64,000 bases of DNA from UBA7803 sp963822255 (GCA_963822255.1 CAWGGV010000006.1:434001-498000); one strand, 5' to 3'; positions 1 to 10,476 are shown, numbered from the stretch's first letter. Program-made: numbers and translations. Notes: generated by a model not told the origin, from the letters alone.

Positions 1-486
1 CTGCTGGTGGCGACCCGCTGTCTGTCCCTCGGCGCCGCCATTCGTGCGGTGAGCCCGGCGGTGTTCTTCGTGGTGGCGGCGAGCCTCGCCCTCGGCACGG
101 CGCTGGTCGCCACCGATGCCACGGACTACGTCACCCGCGTGTTTCTGGCCGCGACCCGGGATGCCGGGCCGACGGTGATTCTGTCGGCCCTGATGTTACT
201 GCTGGCCGTGCTGACCAACGTGATCTCGAACAACGCCGCCGCCGTGATCGGCACGCCGATCGCCATCGGCATCGCCCGGCAGCTCGAGCTACCGCCGGAG
301 CCGTTCGTCCTGGCGGTGCTGTTCGGTGCCAACATGAGCTACGCCACACCCATGGCGTACAAGACCAACCTGCTGGTCATGAGCGCCGGCAGCTACGCGT
401 TCAGCGACTTCCTCAAGGTGGGGGTGCCCCTCACCCTGCTGATGTGGCTGACCTTGACCTGGGTGCTGAGCGCACTCTATCTGTGA
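1..486 (+). CDS. SLC13/DASS-family permease, C-terminal part (5' end outside window)
   Basis: The frame is open from the first base, so this is the last 161 residues of a larger gene. It is strongly hydrophobic, with about four membrane segments. The stretch TNVISNNAAAVIG followed by FGANMSYATPMAYKTNLLV is the second conserved hairpin region of SLC13-type sodium/dicarboxylate or sulfate permeases, many of which carry RCK (TrkA-C) domains in the part missing here. It would sit in the inner membrane and move a small anion; the substrate cannot be told from this fragment. It faces the HAD gene tail to tail. Family assignment is good, substrate unknown. Confidence 0.8.
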   Translation: MLVATRCLSLGAAIRAVSPAVFFVVAASLALGTALVATDATDYVTRVFLAATRDAGPTVILSALMLLLAVLTNVISNNAAAVIGTPIAIGIARQLELPPEPFVLAVLFGANMSYATPMAYKTNLLVMSAGSYAFSDFLKVGVPLTLLMWLTLTWVLSALYL

Positions 487-836
487 CCGATTGCTCCGGG
501 TCGTCGGATGGCTCGTTTCGGCTCGAGACGGCGCGGGGATCGCGTCGCGAGCGCGCGGCCTGATTACGCCGTTCCAGGGCGATGAGCCTGGATTCACTTC
601 GATTGATCACGTTGTCCTCGGCAGGGCGTGTTTTACAGCTTGTTTTCTACAATTTCGGTTACCACCGTGTCTGCTATCTGCGACACGTTGCGCCCCCGCG
701 TTTAGCAGCACAGCGACCGCGCGGGCAGCGCATTATATGAATGTGTGATTACACCTCAAGGGCAAAGTTCCGTTCCGTGATCGGTTCAACAGAACGGGCC
801 ACGGGCGCCGTCGTGGGCAGTGAGGTTACCTGGCTT
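487..836. other. 350-bp intergenic stretch, no gene recognised
   Basis: This lies between two convergent genes. Short open frames here show no recognisable protein motif and no ribosome binding site. It includes a less GC-rich patch around 690-770. No tRNA-like fold, convincing terminator or repeat shared with the rest of the window was seen. Confidence 0.5.
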
Positions 837-1504
837 TCACCGCGTGAAACTCTCGTGCAGCTCGTCCAGCACGTCATAGAGGTCGGCCACGACGCGGTGT
901 CCGAGGGTGACGAGGGAGTCCGAGGGCGGCACCAGATCCGGCACCTGGAACACCCTCAGCCCGGCGGCGTGGGCTGCCCGCACCCCGTGCTCCGAGTCCT
1001 CGAGCGCCCAGCTCTCTCGTGGCGTGGTGCCGAGCGCCGTGACGGCGGCCAGATACGGGTCCGGGTAAGGCTTGCCGCGGTGGGTCTCACCACCGCAGAT
1101 CAGGCACGAGAACGAGCCGAGCACGCCGGCCCGCTCGAGCTTGCCGGTGGCCCTGGGGCGGGCCGTGGAGGTGGCCAGAGCGCGCGGCACGCGGTAGCTC
1201 TCGAGAGCGTCGAGCAGCTCGCGGGCGCCGGGCTTCAGCAGCGGCGGCACGGTGGTAATGCGATGCTCGTAGAGCTCGTCCCAGCGCCGCTCGAGCGCCG
1301 TGTACGCCGCCTCCGACCCCAGTGCCTCGCAGAGCAGGCGCACGGTCTCCTCGCGGGTGGCGCCGATGCAGCACGCATAGACGTGGTCGTCCACGTGAAT
1401 GCCGAGCTCGCCGCAGGCCTCGAAGAAGACGTCCCGGGCCGCCCGCTCGGAGTCGAGCAGCAGCCCGTCCATGTCGAAGACGACGGCGGCGGGAGGTGCG
1501 GCCG

Positions 1505-1508
<4 letters not shown>
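837..1508 (-). CDS. HAD-superfamily phosphatase (beta-phosphoglucomutase-like subfamily), probable CTG start
   Basis: HAD hydrolase of 223 residues. The first in-frame ATG (1472) lies inside the catalytic motif FDMDG and would remove the nucleophilic aspartate. The frame must therefore start upstream. The best candidate is CTG at 1508, which overlaps the aconitase stop codon as CTGA and gives Asp12 and Asp14 of the DxD motif. Later motifs are a Ser/Thr in ALATST, a Lys in GKPYPDPY and the acidic pair in ALEDSEHG. The long helical cap between motifs I and II fits subfamily IA phosphatases acting on small phosphosugars. The overlap implies translational coupling to acnA, so a house-cleaning role is plausible. 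Substrate unknown. The family is sure, the start is inferred. Confidence 0.8.
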
Positions 1509-4183
<2,675 letters not shown>

Positions 4184-4301
4184 GTCTGCTCTCTTCTTCC
4201 TCAGGCGGTGCGAACTCGAGGGGGCGCTATTGTGCCTCAAAGCGTCGCGGGCCAGAAACGTGAGGGCAAGGTATCAGCGAACGGATAAGAAAAACACGGA
4301 A

Positions 4302-4314
4302 TGATTGACAATCA
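4302..4314. promoter_or_regulatory. Perfect 6+1+6 palindrome upstream of acnA
   Basis: TGATTGACAATCA is an exact dyad around base 4308, in the 157-bp gap upstream of acnA. Its halves resemble FNR/Anr half-sites (TTGAT...ATCAA), but the spacing is one base off the consensus, so assignment to that regulator is weak. It may be an operator for acnA. Confidence 0.25.
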
Positions 4315-4340
4315 ACGCATTCCAAGTAGGCAACAATCGT

Positions 4341-5159
4341 TTAGCCGGGGCCACTCGGGCTCAGAGGCTCACCGCATCGCCAGCAATAGATGGCTTCCGG
4401 CACGTGGCCTTCCGCCGCGCAGTGCGGGCAGACCCGGGTGTTGGCGGCCCGCCGGCTGGCCTCCGACAACTCCATGGTGACGATGCCGGTGGGGATGGCG
4501 ATGATGCCGTAGCCCATGATCATCACCACCGTGGCCACGGCCTGGCCGAGGGGGGTCAGCGGGACCAGATCGCCATAGCCGACGGTGGTGAGGGTGATCA
4601 CCGCCCAGTAGATGCTCTTGGGGATGCTGGTGAAGCCGTGCTCGGGCCCTTCGATCAGGTACATGAACGAGCCGAACACGATCACCAGGGCCAGCACGCT
4701 GCAGACGAACACGGTGATCTTGCGGCGGCTTGCCTGGAGCGCGTCCGCGAGAAGCTGGGCCTCGCCGACGTAGCGCACCATGCGCAGCACGCGGAACACC
4801 CGCAGCACCCGGAGCACGCGGATCACCAGCAGAAACTGGGTGCCGGTGAAGATCAGACTGAGGTAGGTGGGCAGGATGCCGAGCAGGTCGACGAGGCCAT
4901 AGAAACTGCGCGCGTACAGCATGGGGCGCTGGATCGACCACAGCCGCAGCGCATACTCGATGGTGAACAGGGCCGTGAAAAACCACTCCACGGCGTAGAG
5001 CCAGGCGCCGAAGCGGCCATGCACCCAGCCCACGGAATCGGCCATGACCGCCACCACGCTCACCAGAATGGCGGCGATCAACGCCACGTCGAACGCCTTG
5101 CCGGCAGGCGTCCGGGCTTCGAAGATGACGGTCCTTACGGTTTCGCGATTCCAGGTCAT
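4341..5159 (-). CDS. Voltage-gated K+ channel subunit with C-terminal zinc ribbon
   Basis: Inner-membrane tetrameric channel subunit of 272 residues. It has six membrane segments in the Kv layout. The S4 sensor spans about residues 114-129, with arginines every third position (RVLRVLRVFRVLRMVR). The pore helix and selectivity filter TVGYGD lie at 192-197, followed by S6 with GYGIIAIPTG. After S6 a short tail carries two cysteine pairs, CPHC (244-247) and CWRC (259-262), which form a probable zinc ribbon. The filter predicts potassium selectivity. The start follows no strong Shine-Dalgarno, and the upstream DNA is the REP-like repeat tract. The next gene on the same strand is acnA, with a large gap, so it is probably transcribed alone. 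Confidence 0.9.
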   Translation of the reverse strand: MTWNRETVRTVIFEARTPAGKAFDVALIAAILVSVVAVMADSVGWVHGRFGAWLYAVEWFFTALFTIEYALRLWSIQRPMLYARSFYGLVDLLGILPTYLSLIFTGTQFLLVIRVLRVLRVFRVLRMVRYVGEAQLLADALQASRRKITVFVCSVLALVIVFGSFMYLIEGPEHGFTSIPKSIYWAVITLTTVGYGDLVPLTPLGQAVATVVMIMGYGIIAIPTGIVTMELSEASRRAANTRVCPHCAAEGHVPEAIYCWRCGEPLSPSGPG

Positions 5160-5182
5160 CCTGGAATCTTAACGCGGGCGGA

Positions 5183-5273
5183 CTGTGGGAGCGGACTGTG
5201 GGAGCGGACTGTGGGAGCGGCCTGTGGGAGCGGACTGTGGGAGCGGACTGTGGGAGCGGCCTGTGGGAGCGGC
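5183..5273. repeat. Seven tandem copies of a 13-bp unit (REP head)
   Basis: CTGTGGGAGCGGA or CTGTGGGAGCGGC is repeated with an exact 13-bp period at 5183, 5196, 5209, 5222, 5235, 5248 and 5261. The last copy runs into CTCCCGGCCGCGATCTC, completing a REP-like palindrome. The core GTGGGAGCGG resembles the head of REP elements common in Pseudomonas/Xanthomonas-type genomes. It lies between the K+ channel start and the hsp20 3' end. Non-coding. Confidence 0.85.
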
Positions 5274-5294
5274 CTCCCGGCCGCGATCTCTTCC

Positions 5295-5452
5295 GCACAA
5301 GATCGCGACCGGGAGGTCGCTCCCACCACATGGTCCGCACAAGATCGAGACCGGGAGGTCGCTCACACCACATGGTCTGCAAAAGATCGCGACCGGGAGG
5401 TCGCTCCCACCACATGGTCTGCACAAGATCGCGACCAGGAGGTCGCTCCCAC
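5295..5452. repeat. 42-bp direct repeats (three full, one partial) inverted relative to the 13-bp tract
   Basis: Units start at 5295, 5337, 5379 and 5421 with an exact 42-bp period and a core GATCGCGACCGGGAGGTCGC. The core and its TCCCAC continuation are the reverse complement of the 13-bp tract plus its tail, so the two arrays can pair into long cruciforms or RNA hairpins. Copies differ by one or two bases and the last is truncated. Typical of REP/BIME clusters; no coding capacity. Confidence 0.85.
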
Positions 5453-5473
5453 AAGGTCGCTCCGACCCCAGGA

Positions 5474-5884
5474 TCAGCCGTTGACCGCGATCTTCCGCGG
5501 CTGCGCCTTCTCCTTCTTGGCGACGGTGAGGTACAGCACGCCGTCCCTGGCGCGGGCTTCGATGCCATCCTGATCGGCGTTCTCGGGCAGCCGGAAGCTG
5601 CGGGAGAACTTGCCCCAGTGGCGCTCCACCCGATGCCGTCTGCCTTCACCTTCTCCGGCGTCGCGCCCCGACTTGCGCTCGCCCGACACGGTGAGAACGC
5701 CGTCCTTCACGGACACGCTCACATCCTCGGCGGCGACCGCCGCAATCTCCATGTCGATACGATAGGCGTTTTCGGTTTCGGTGATGTCCACCGGCGGCAG
5801 CCACTCGGCTCGCGCCGGCATCTCGGCCGGCCGAGCGAACAGGCCATCGAGCTCCCGCCACGGGTTCCAGTGCACGATGCTCAT
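5474..5884 (-). CDS. Small heat-shock protein, Hsp20/alpha-crystallin family
   Basis: ATP-independent holdase chaperone of 136 residues that binds unfolding proteins in the cytosol. The N-terminus begins MSIVHWNPWRELDGLF, a typical start for class A bacterial Hsp20. An alpha-crystallin domain follows at about 29-125, with GVLTVSGERK and the end-of-domain motif GVLYLTVAKKE. The C-terminal KIAV resembles the I-x-I/V tail that docks into neighbouring subunits. A good ribosome site (AGGAGA) lies seven bases before the ATG. Single gene; the tpm gene upstream on the same strand is about 100 bp away. Family certain; not clearly IbpA. Confidence 0.93.
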   Translation of the reverse strand: MSIVHWNPWRELDGLFARPAEMPARAEWLPPVDITETENAYRIDMEIAAVAAEDVSVSVKDGVLTVSGERKSGRDAGEGEGRRHRVERHWGKFSRSFRLPENADQDGIEARARDGVLYLTVAKKEKAQPRKIAVNG

Positions 5885-5988
5885 CAGTAGTCTCCTGAGA
5901 ATGAAACGGATTCGTTACCGCTGCTTGATGGGGGCCGGCGAACAAAACAAAAGACCTTGAAAAAGCGGCGAGCCGCCCCAGACGACCC

Positions 5989-6648
5989 TCAGGAGCTTTT
6001 GACGAGCCGGTAAACGGCCTCCACCATCGACTCGAGACCGCTGCGGGCGAACCGGGGGGGCATTTGCGTGACCGGCACGGAGCCGAGCCGCCGGACGCTG
6101 CAGCGCGCCCCGAACAGCGCGTTCACCTCCGCTTCCTCGACGGAATGGGGCGGTCCGGGCACCCGGCTCTGGTCGTATTCCAGGGTGAGAAGGAGGATCT
6201 GGCAGCCTTCCGGGATGATCCGCTGCAGATGGTCGGCGTAGTGGGCGCGCATTCTCGGCGGCAGAGCGACGAGGCTGCCGCGATCGTAGACGGCGGAGAC
6301 GCCCGGCAGGTGCCGCACCCAGAGGTTCATGAAATCACCACAGTAGATGGTCACCTGCCCGCCCGTGTAGCGGACGAAGTACGGCAGTCGGTCGGCGCTG
6401 CAGGGCTCGCCGGTCTCCTGATAGAACGCCTGAACGGCACTCTCCGCGAGCTCCACGCCGACGACTGAGTGACCCTGCTCGCGGAGCCATCCCATGTCCA
6501 TGCTCTTGCCGCACAGGGGCACGAATACGGTGCTGCCCGCAGGAAGGCCGAGCTCGGGCCAGTGTTTCTCCAGCCATGGGTTGACCAGCGGCTGATGAAA
6601 CCCGATTTCCTGCTTGTTCCAGCGCTCCAGCCAGAATTCTCGGTCCAT
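5989..6648 (-). CDS. tpm: Thiopurine S-methyltransferase
   Basis: SAM-dependent methyltransferase of 219 residues, the usual bacterial TPMT length; cytosolic. The family signature begins at the start, MDREFWLERWNKQEIGFHQ. The SAM-binding loop is FVPLCGKSMDMGWL, followed by VVGVELAESAV and the conserved YDRGSLVALPPRMR. In other bacteria members methylate thiopurines and also tellurite or selenite. I chose the ATG at 6648 over one 60 bases upstream because the family begins with this motif. The gene is divergent from the YcaQ-like gene, with 41 bases between starts, so their promoters must overlap or lie close together. Confidence 0.93.
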   Translation of the reverse strand: MDREFWLERWNKQEIGFHQPLVNPWLEKHWPELGLPAGSTVFVPLCGKSMDMGWLREQGHSVVGVELAESAVQAFYQETGEPCSADRLPYFVRYTGGQVTIYCGDFMNLWVRHLPGVSAVYDRGSLVALPPRMRAHYADHLQRIIPEGCQILLLTLEYDQSRVPGPPHSVEEAEVNALFGARCSVRRLGSVPVTQMPPRFARSGLESMVEAVYRLVKSS

Positions 6649-6689
6649 GGCTGTGCTAAAGTCCCCTTTTCTCCGCTCGATTCTGACCA

Positions 6690-7973
6690 ATGCCCCGAGA
6701 GGGAGCAACCGAGAACGTCACCGCCCGTTTGCGACGTGTCACCCTCGCCCGCCAAGGCCTGCTCCGGCACGCGCCGTTCGGCCGCGGCCTCGCCGGCGCG
6801 CGCCAGGCGGTCCAGCGGCTCGGCTACGTGCAGATCGACACCATCTCGGTGGTAAGCCGGGCCCACGACCAGGTGCTGCAGGTGCGGGTGCCAGGTTACC
6901 GGCCGGACATGCTGAGCCGTCTGCAGGCGGACGGCAACGTGTTCGAGTACTGGGCCCACGCCGCCGCCTACCTGCCCATGAGCGACTACCGGTTCGCGCT
7001 CCCGCGCATGGCGGACATGCGGGCGCGGCGGGAGCAGTGGATACGGAGCCGCGACCGCACGCTGATGAAGCAGGTGCTGGACCGGATACGTATCGACGGC
7101 CCGCTGCAGGCGCGCGACTTCGCGGATCCTGCCCACACCGGCGCCGGATGGTGGGACTGGAAGCCGGCGAAGAGGGCGTTGGAGCAGCTCTTCATGCAGG
7201 GCGAGCTGATGGTAGCCGGGCGCGCCGGCTTTCAGAAAATCTACGATCTGACGGAACGAGTGCTGCCGGCCTGGGTAGACACTCGCGAGCCGAGCCTCGA
7301 AGAGTACGCGAGGCATCTGGTAGACCGTCACCTGACGGCACACGGTTTCGCGAGCCCGAGGGCCTGCACCTATCAGCGGCGAACGCCGGGTCTGTCGCGG
7401 GCCGTCGCTCGAGTTCTGGAGGAAGGCGCCGGCGAGCGCCGGCTGATACCCGTCGCCATTCCGGGACCGGAGCAGCGCGTTCACGCCGACCCGGAGGCCC
7501 TGGAGGGACGGCTGCCCGCGGCGCCGTCCCGGGTACGCCTGCTGTCTCCCTTCGACAACGCCCTCATCCTGCGCCATCGCGGCCAGAGTCTGTTCGGCTT
7601 CGATTACCAGCTCGAGTGCTACCTGCCCGAAGGCAAACGCCGCTTCGGCTACTTCTGCCTGCCGATGCTGTACCGGGACCGCTTCGTCGGTCGCGTCGAC
7701 TGCAAGGCCGAGCGCCGCGCGCGCCGGCTGCAAGTGAAGGGCCTGTTCGTCGAGCATGAGCACTGGCTCTGCCGCGATCCGGACGGGGCCTGCACCGCCA
7801 TCGCCCGCGCTCTCGGCGAGCTTTCCGCTCACAACGGCTGCCGCAGCGTCGAGCTGTCGGCGGTCGAGCCCGCCGGCTGGCGGGCACCGCTGCTGCGGGC
7901 CCTGGCCGCAGAACCGTACGGCGCGGTGACTGACGACGCCGCGAACGGCAATCCACTGGAGAAGACCTTATGA
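6690..7973 (+). CDS. Winged-helix DNA glycosylase-like protein, YcaQ (AlkX) family
   Basis: 427 residues, matching the YcaQ/AlkZ superfamily (HTH_42) of DNA glycosylases that open interstrand crosslinks and alkylated purines. Key stretches are the winged-helix region LGYVQIDTISVVSRAHDQVL, the signature FEYWAHAAAYLPM, and the C-terminal RHRGQSLFGFDYQLECYLP with YCLPMLYRDRFVGRVDCKAER. The QxD catalytic motif of YcaQ-type enzymes is present as QID in YVQIDTIS. The start ATG at 6690 has a poor Shine-Dalgarno. The stop overlaps the next gene as ATGA, so the two are probably cotranslated. The role is inferred from family. Confidence 0.85.
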   Translation: MPREGATENVTARLRRVTLARQGLLRHAPFGRGLAGARQAVQRLGYVQIDTISVVSRAHDQVLQVRVPGYRPDMLSRLQADGNVFEYWAHAAAYLPMSDYRFALPRMADMRARREQWIRSRDRTLMKQVLDRIRIDGPLQARDFADPAHTGAGWWDWKPAKRALEQLFMQGELMVAGRAGFQKIYDLTERVLPAWVDTREPSLEEYARHLVDRHLTAHGFASPRACTYQRRTPGLSRAVARVLEEGAGERRLIPVAIPGPEQRVHADPEALEGRLPAAPSRVRLLSPFDNALILRHRGQSLFGFDYQLECYLPEGKRRFGYFCLPMLYRDRFVGRVDCKAERRARRLQVKGLFVEHEHWLCRDPDGACTAIARALGELSAHNGCRSVELSAVEPAGWRAPLLRALAAEPYGAVTDDAANGNPLEKTL

Positions 7974-8830
7974 GCCATCCGCTGCTGATCGATCCGGACG
8001 AACTGTCCGCCATACTGCACGACCCGTCCCTCAGAGTGCTGGACGCCACCGTTTTCCTGGAGCCGGCAGAGACCGGCTACCGGGCCGTGAGCGGCCTCGA
8101 GCGCTACCGCGAGTCCCACATTCCCGGCGCCGCCTTCATGGACCTCATACGCGACTTCTCGGATAGTTCCAGCGGACTCGGCTTCACCCGCCCGGCGCCC
8201 GAGGCGCTGCACCGCGCCCTGGGCGAGCTGGGCATCGGCCCGGGCCATCGGGTGGTGGTATACGCGAGCGGTCACATGATGTGGGCCACCCGTGCCTTCT
8301 GGCTGCTGCGCTACGCGGGTCACGACCGGGTCGGCGTGCTGAACGGCGGCCTCGCCGGCTGGCGCGACGCCGGCGGTGCTCTGGAGAGCGGTGACGAGAG
8401 CTATCCCGCGACTACTTTCGAGGGCACCCCCCGGCCGGAGATCTTCGTCGACATGGACGAGACCCGGCAGGCCATGGGCGACGCCAACGTCTGCACCGTC
8501 AACGCGCTGTCCCCGGAGGTCTATGCCGGCACCGGCGACATGCACTACGGCCGCCGCGGCCACATCCCCGGCAGCCGCAATCTGCACTACGACCGTCTGA
8601 TGGAAGGCCGCCGTTTCCGCCCGACAGACGCGCTCCGCGCGGCCCTGGACGACGCCGGCATGCTGGACGCCCCTCGCGTCATCACCTACTGCGGCGGCGG
8701 CATCTCCGCCACCGTCGACGCGTTCGCCTGCCTGCTGGTCGGGAAAGAGGACGTCGCCGTCTACGACGGGTCCATGTCCGAGTGGGTGCGCGACGCTTCG
8801 CTGCCGCTCACGACCGGCTCGGAGCCGTAG
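7970..8830 (+). CDS. Sulfurtransferase, two-domain rhodanese (SseA-like)
   Basis: 286 residues with two rhodanese domains (about 8-140 and 160-280), the layout of thiosulfate and 3-mercaptopyruvate sulfurtransferases. The catalytic Cys241 lies in YCGGGISATVDAF; the CGxGxxA loop is closer to mercaptopyruvate than to thiosulfate (CRKG) enzymes. The N-domain has the CH2A/B boxes RYRESHIPGAAF and VLNGGLAGW. The usual DAR motif at the start of the C domain reads VNALSPEVY here, an unusual change. Its ATG overlaps the previous stop (ATGA). The role is persulfide transfer or cyanide detoxification; specificity is inferred only. Confidence 0.88.
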   Translation: MSHPLLIDPDELSAILHDPSLRVLDATVFLEPAETGYRAVSGLERYRESHIPGAAFMDLIRDFSDSSSGLGFTRPAPEALHRALGELGIGPGHRVVVYASGHMMWATRAFWLLRYAGHDRVGVLNGGLAGWRDAGGALESGDESYPATTFEGTPRPEIFVDMDETRQAMGDANVCTVNALSPEVYAGTGDMHYGRRGHIPGSRNLHYDRLMEGRRFRPTDALRAALDDAGMLDAPRVITYCGGGISATVDAFACLLVGKEDVAVYDGSMSEWVRDASLPLTTGSEP

Positions 8831-8910
8831 CCAGCCGCGCCTGCTCGGCGCCTGGTCCGCAGCGGCCGAGACGCTGGGAGATCGATGGGATGGGCGGTGG
8901 GGCCCGCAGC

Positions 8911-8996
8911 GGAGAATGCCTTTGGGGCAGAAGGCGTCAGCGTCGCTGGACGGCTCGTTGGAGCCGGGAGCCTGAACAGCCCCAAAGGCATTCTCC
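8911..8996. repeat. Hairpin element A1
   Basis: Perfect 18-bp arms GGAGAATGCCTTTGGGGC (8911-8928) and their complement (8979-8996) enclose a 50-base loop. Inside the loop CGGCTC-GTTG-GAGCCG (8951-8966) and CAGC-GTC-GCTG (8938-8948) form two further hairpins, giving a three-way-junction fold. Confidence 0.85.
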
Positions 8997-9198
8997 GCCG
9001 CGCACCCACCCATCACCGTCCTCCCCACATCGGCGTGCAGCGGACAGCCGCCTCGCGACGGGCTGGCGGCTGCCGACGTGCGGCGGGACGGCACCGCGTC
9101 AGGCGTCGCAGCCGGGCCGGCGTGCCGATCTCGGCGGCGCCTGGTCCGCAGCGGTCGAGCGGTGGGAGATCGATGGGATGGGCGGTCGGGCCCGCACC

Positions 9199-9286
9199 GG
9201 AGAATGCCTTTGGGGCAGAGGGCGTCACGCGTCGCTGGACCGGCTCGTTGGAGCCGGGAGCCTGAACAGCCCCAAAGGCATTCTCC
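9199..9286. repeat. Hairpin element A2
   Basis: The 18-bp arms are the same as in A1. The inner hairpin is extended to CCGGCTC-GTTG-GAGCCGG, and the loop is two bases longer. The flanks GCACC and GCCGCGC are shared with the other A elements. Confidence 0.85.
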
Positions 9287-9486
9287 GCCGCGCACCCACC
9301 CATCACCGTCGTCCCCCCATCAGCGTGCAGCGGGCAGTCGTCCCGCGCGCGCTCGGGCGGCGGCTGCCGACACGTCCGCTCCGCCTGGCGTCGCGGCCCT
9401 GGCCGGCATGTCGGTCGCGTGCGGCGTCTGGTCCGCAGCGGTCGAGATAGTGGGAGAACGGCGTGATTGGCGGTCGGGCCCGCACC

Positions 9487-9573
9487 GGAGAATGCCTTTG
9501 GGGCAGAAGGCGCCAGCGTCGCTGGACGGGCTCGTTGTAGCTGGGAGCCTGAACAGCCCCAAAGGCATTCTCC
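9487..9573. repeat. Hairpin element A3
   Basis: The 18-bp arms are the same. The inner hairpin is altered to GCT-CGTTGT-AGC and is shorter. The rest of the loop (AGAAGGCG...GAGCCTGAACA) is conserved. Confidence 0.85.
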
Positions 9574-9797
9574 GCCGCGCACCCACCCATCACCGTCCTC
9601 CCCACATCGGCGTGCAGCGGACAGGCGCCTCGCGAGACGTGGAGGTCGGCGAGCGCCATGCAGCCGACGTGCGGCGGGACGGACGTCACCAGCGCCAGCC
9701 GCGTCGCAGCCTGGCCGGCGTGCCGATCTCGTGCGGCGCCTGGTCCGCTGCGGTCGAGACGGTGGGAGATCGATGGGAGGGCGGTCGGGCCCGCACC

Positions 9798-9884
9798 GGA
9801 TAATGCCTTTGGGGCAGAAGGCGTCAGCGTCGCTGGACGGCTCGTTGGCAGCCGGGAGCCTGAACAGCCCCAAAGGCATTCTCC
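9798..9884. repeat. Hairpin element A4
   Basis: The arms match A1 except for one unpaired position (GGAT instead of GGAG on the left arm). The inner hairpin CGGCT...AGCCG tolerates a one-base insertion in its loop. Confidence 0.8.
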
Positions 9885-10082
9885 GCCGCGCAGCCCACCC
9901 ATCACCGTCGTCCCCCCATCGAGCGTGCAGCGGGACAGACGCCCCGCGAGACGGTGCCGCGGTCGGCCAGCGCTGATGCGGCCGACGAGGGGCGGGGCGG
10001 ACGTCACCAGCGCCAGCCGACTGCAAGCGGAACGACGACTGCACCACCCGTTGCGGGAAGGACGGTGGATCAAGGGGCGGCG

Positions 10083-10176
10083 CCGGAAAAACACCTGTTC
10101 GGCTGTTCAGGCCCCCAGCTCCAACGAGCCCGTCCAACGACGCTGGCGCCCGCTGCCGAACAGGTGCTTTTTCCGG
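10083..10176. repeat. Hairpin element B1 (same loop, different stem)
   Basis: The left arm CCGGAAAAACACCTGTTCGGC (10083-10103) pairs with 10155-10176, with one bulged base. The loop TGTTCAGGCCCCCAGCTCC... is the reverse-complement relative of the A loop, so B elements are the same family in the opposite orientation. The stem sequence differs from A at many paired positions. Confidence 0.85.
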
Positions 10177-10349
10177 GGCCGACCCCCGCGCATACCCCGG
10201 ATGTCCCACTCGTTCCGGACGACCCGCCAGCGCCGGCCGCAGCCATGCAACCGCGAGCGCGGGGCGGACGTCACCAGAGCCAGCCGACTGCAAGCGGAAC
10301 GACGACTGCACCACCTCGTTGCGGGAAGGACGGTGGATAACGGGCGGCG

Positions 10350-10443
10350 CCGGAAAAACACCTGTTCGGCTGTTCAGGCCCCCAGCTCCAGTGAGCCCGT
10401 CCAACGACGCTGGCGCCCGCTGCCGAACAGGTGCTTTTTCCGG
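10350..10443. repeat. Hairpin element B2
   Basis: Same arms and orientation as B1. The inner hairpin keeps GCTC/GAGC while its tetraloop changes from CAAC to CAGT, so the change is confined to the unpaired part. Confidence 0.85.
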
Positions 10444-10476
10444 GGCCGACCCCGCCCATACGCCGCACGTCCCGCT

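Larger units (their letters stand above)
8847..10460. repeat. Tandem array of six ~270-310-bp non-coding units, each with a long hairpin
   Basis: Hairpins start at 8911, 9199, 9487, 9798, 10083 and 10350, giving spacings of 288, 288, 311, 285 and 267 bp. Between hairpins the sequence is also repeated: CGCGCACCCACCCATCACCG follows each of the first four, and GGTCCGCAGCGG plus GATCGATGGGA or close variants precede them. The last two units share a different spacer built on GACGTCACCAG and AACGACGACTGCACCACC. The tract fills the gap between convergent genes. The open frames over it are repeats of each other and carry no protein motif. It is not a CRISPR (units too long) and not a canonical integron array (no core-site ends). 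Confidence 0.85.

Noticed and set aside
487..836. 85-codon frame at 491-748
   Set aside because: No ribosome site, no motif, and its composition is like the surrounding intergenic DNA.
5169..5484. Repetitive peptides encoded in the REP tract
   Set aside because: All frames are driven by the 13- and 42-bp units; non-coding repeat.
5885..5970. Heat-shock (sigma-32) promoter upstream of hsp20
   Set aside because: A CCCCAT-like -10 is present, but the only CTTGAA is in the wrong orientation for this gene; left unassigned.
8911..9884. CRISPR array reading of the A hairpins
   Set aside because: Repeats are about 86 bp at 288-311-bp spacing, the spacers are themselves related, and there are no cas genes.
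8911..10443. Rho-independent terminators for the convergent genes
   Set aside because: No T-run follows the arms, and the loops are about 50 bases with conserved internal structure.
8847..10460. Integron cassette array with attC sites
   Set aside because: No RYYYAAC/GTTRRRY core ends at the hairpin bases, no integrase and no coding cassettes.
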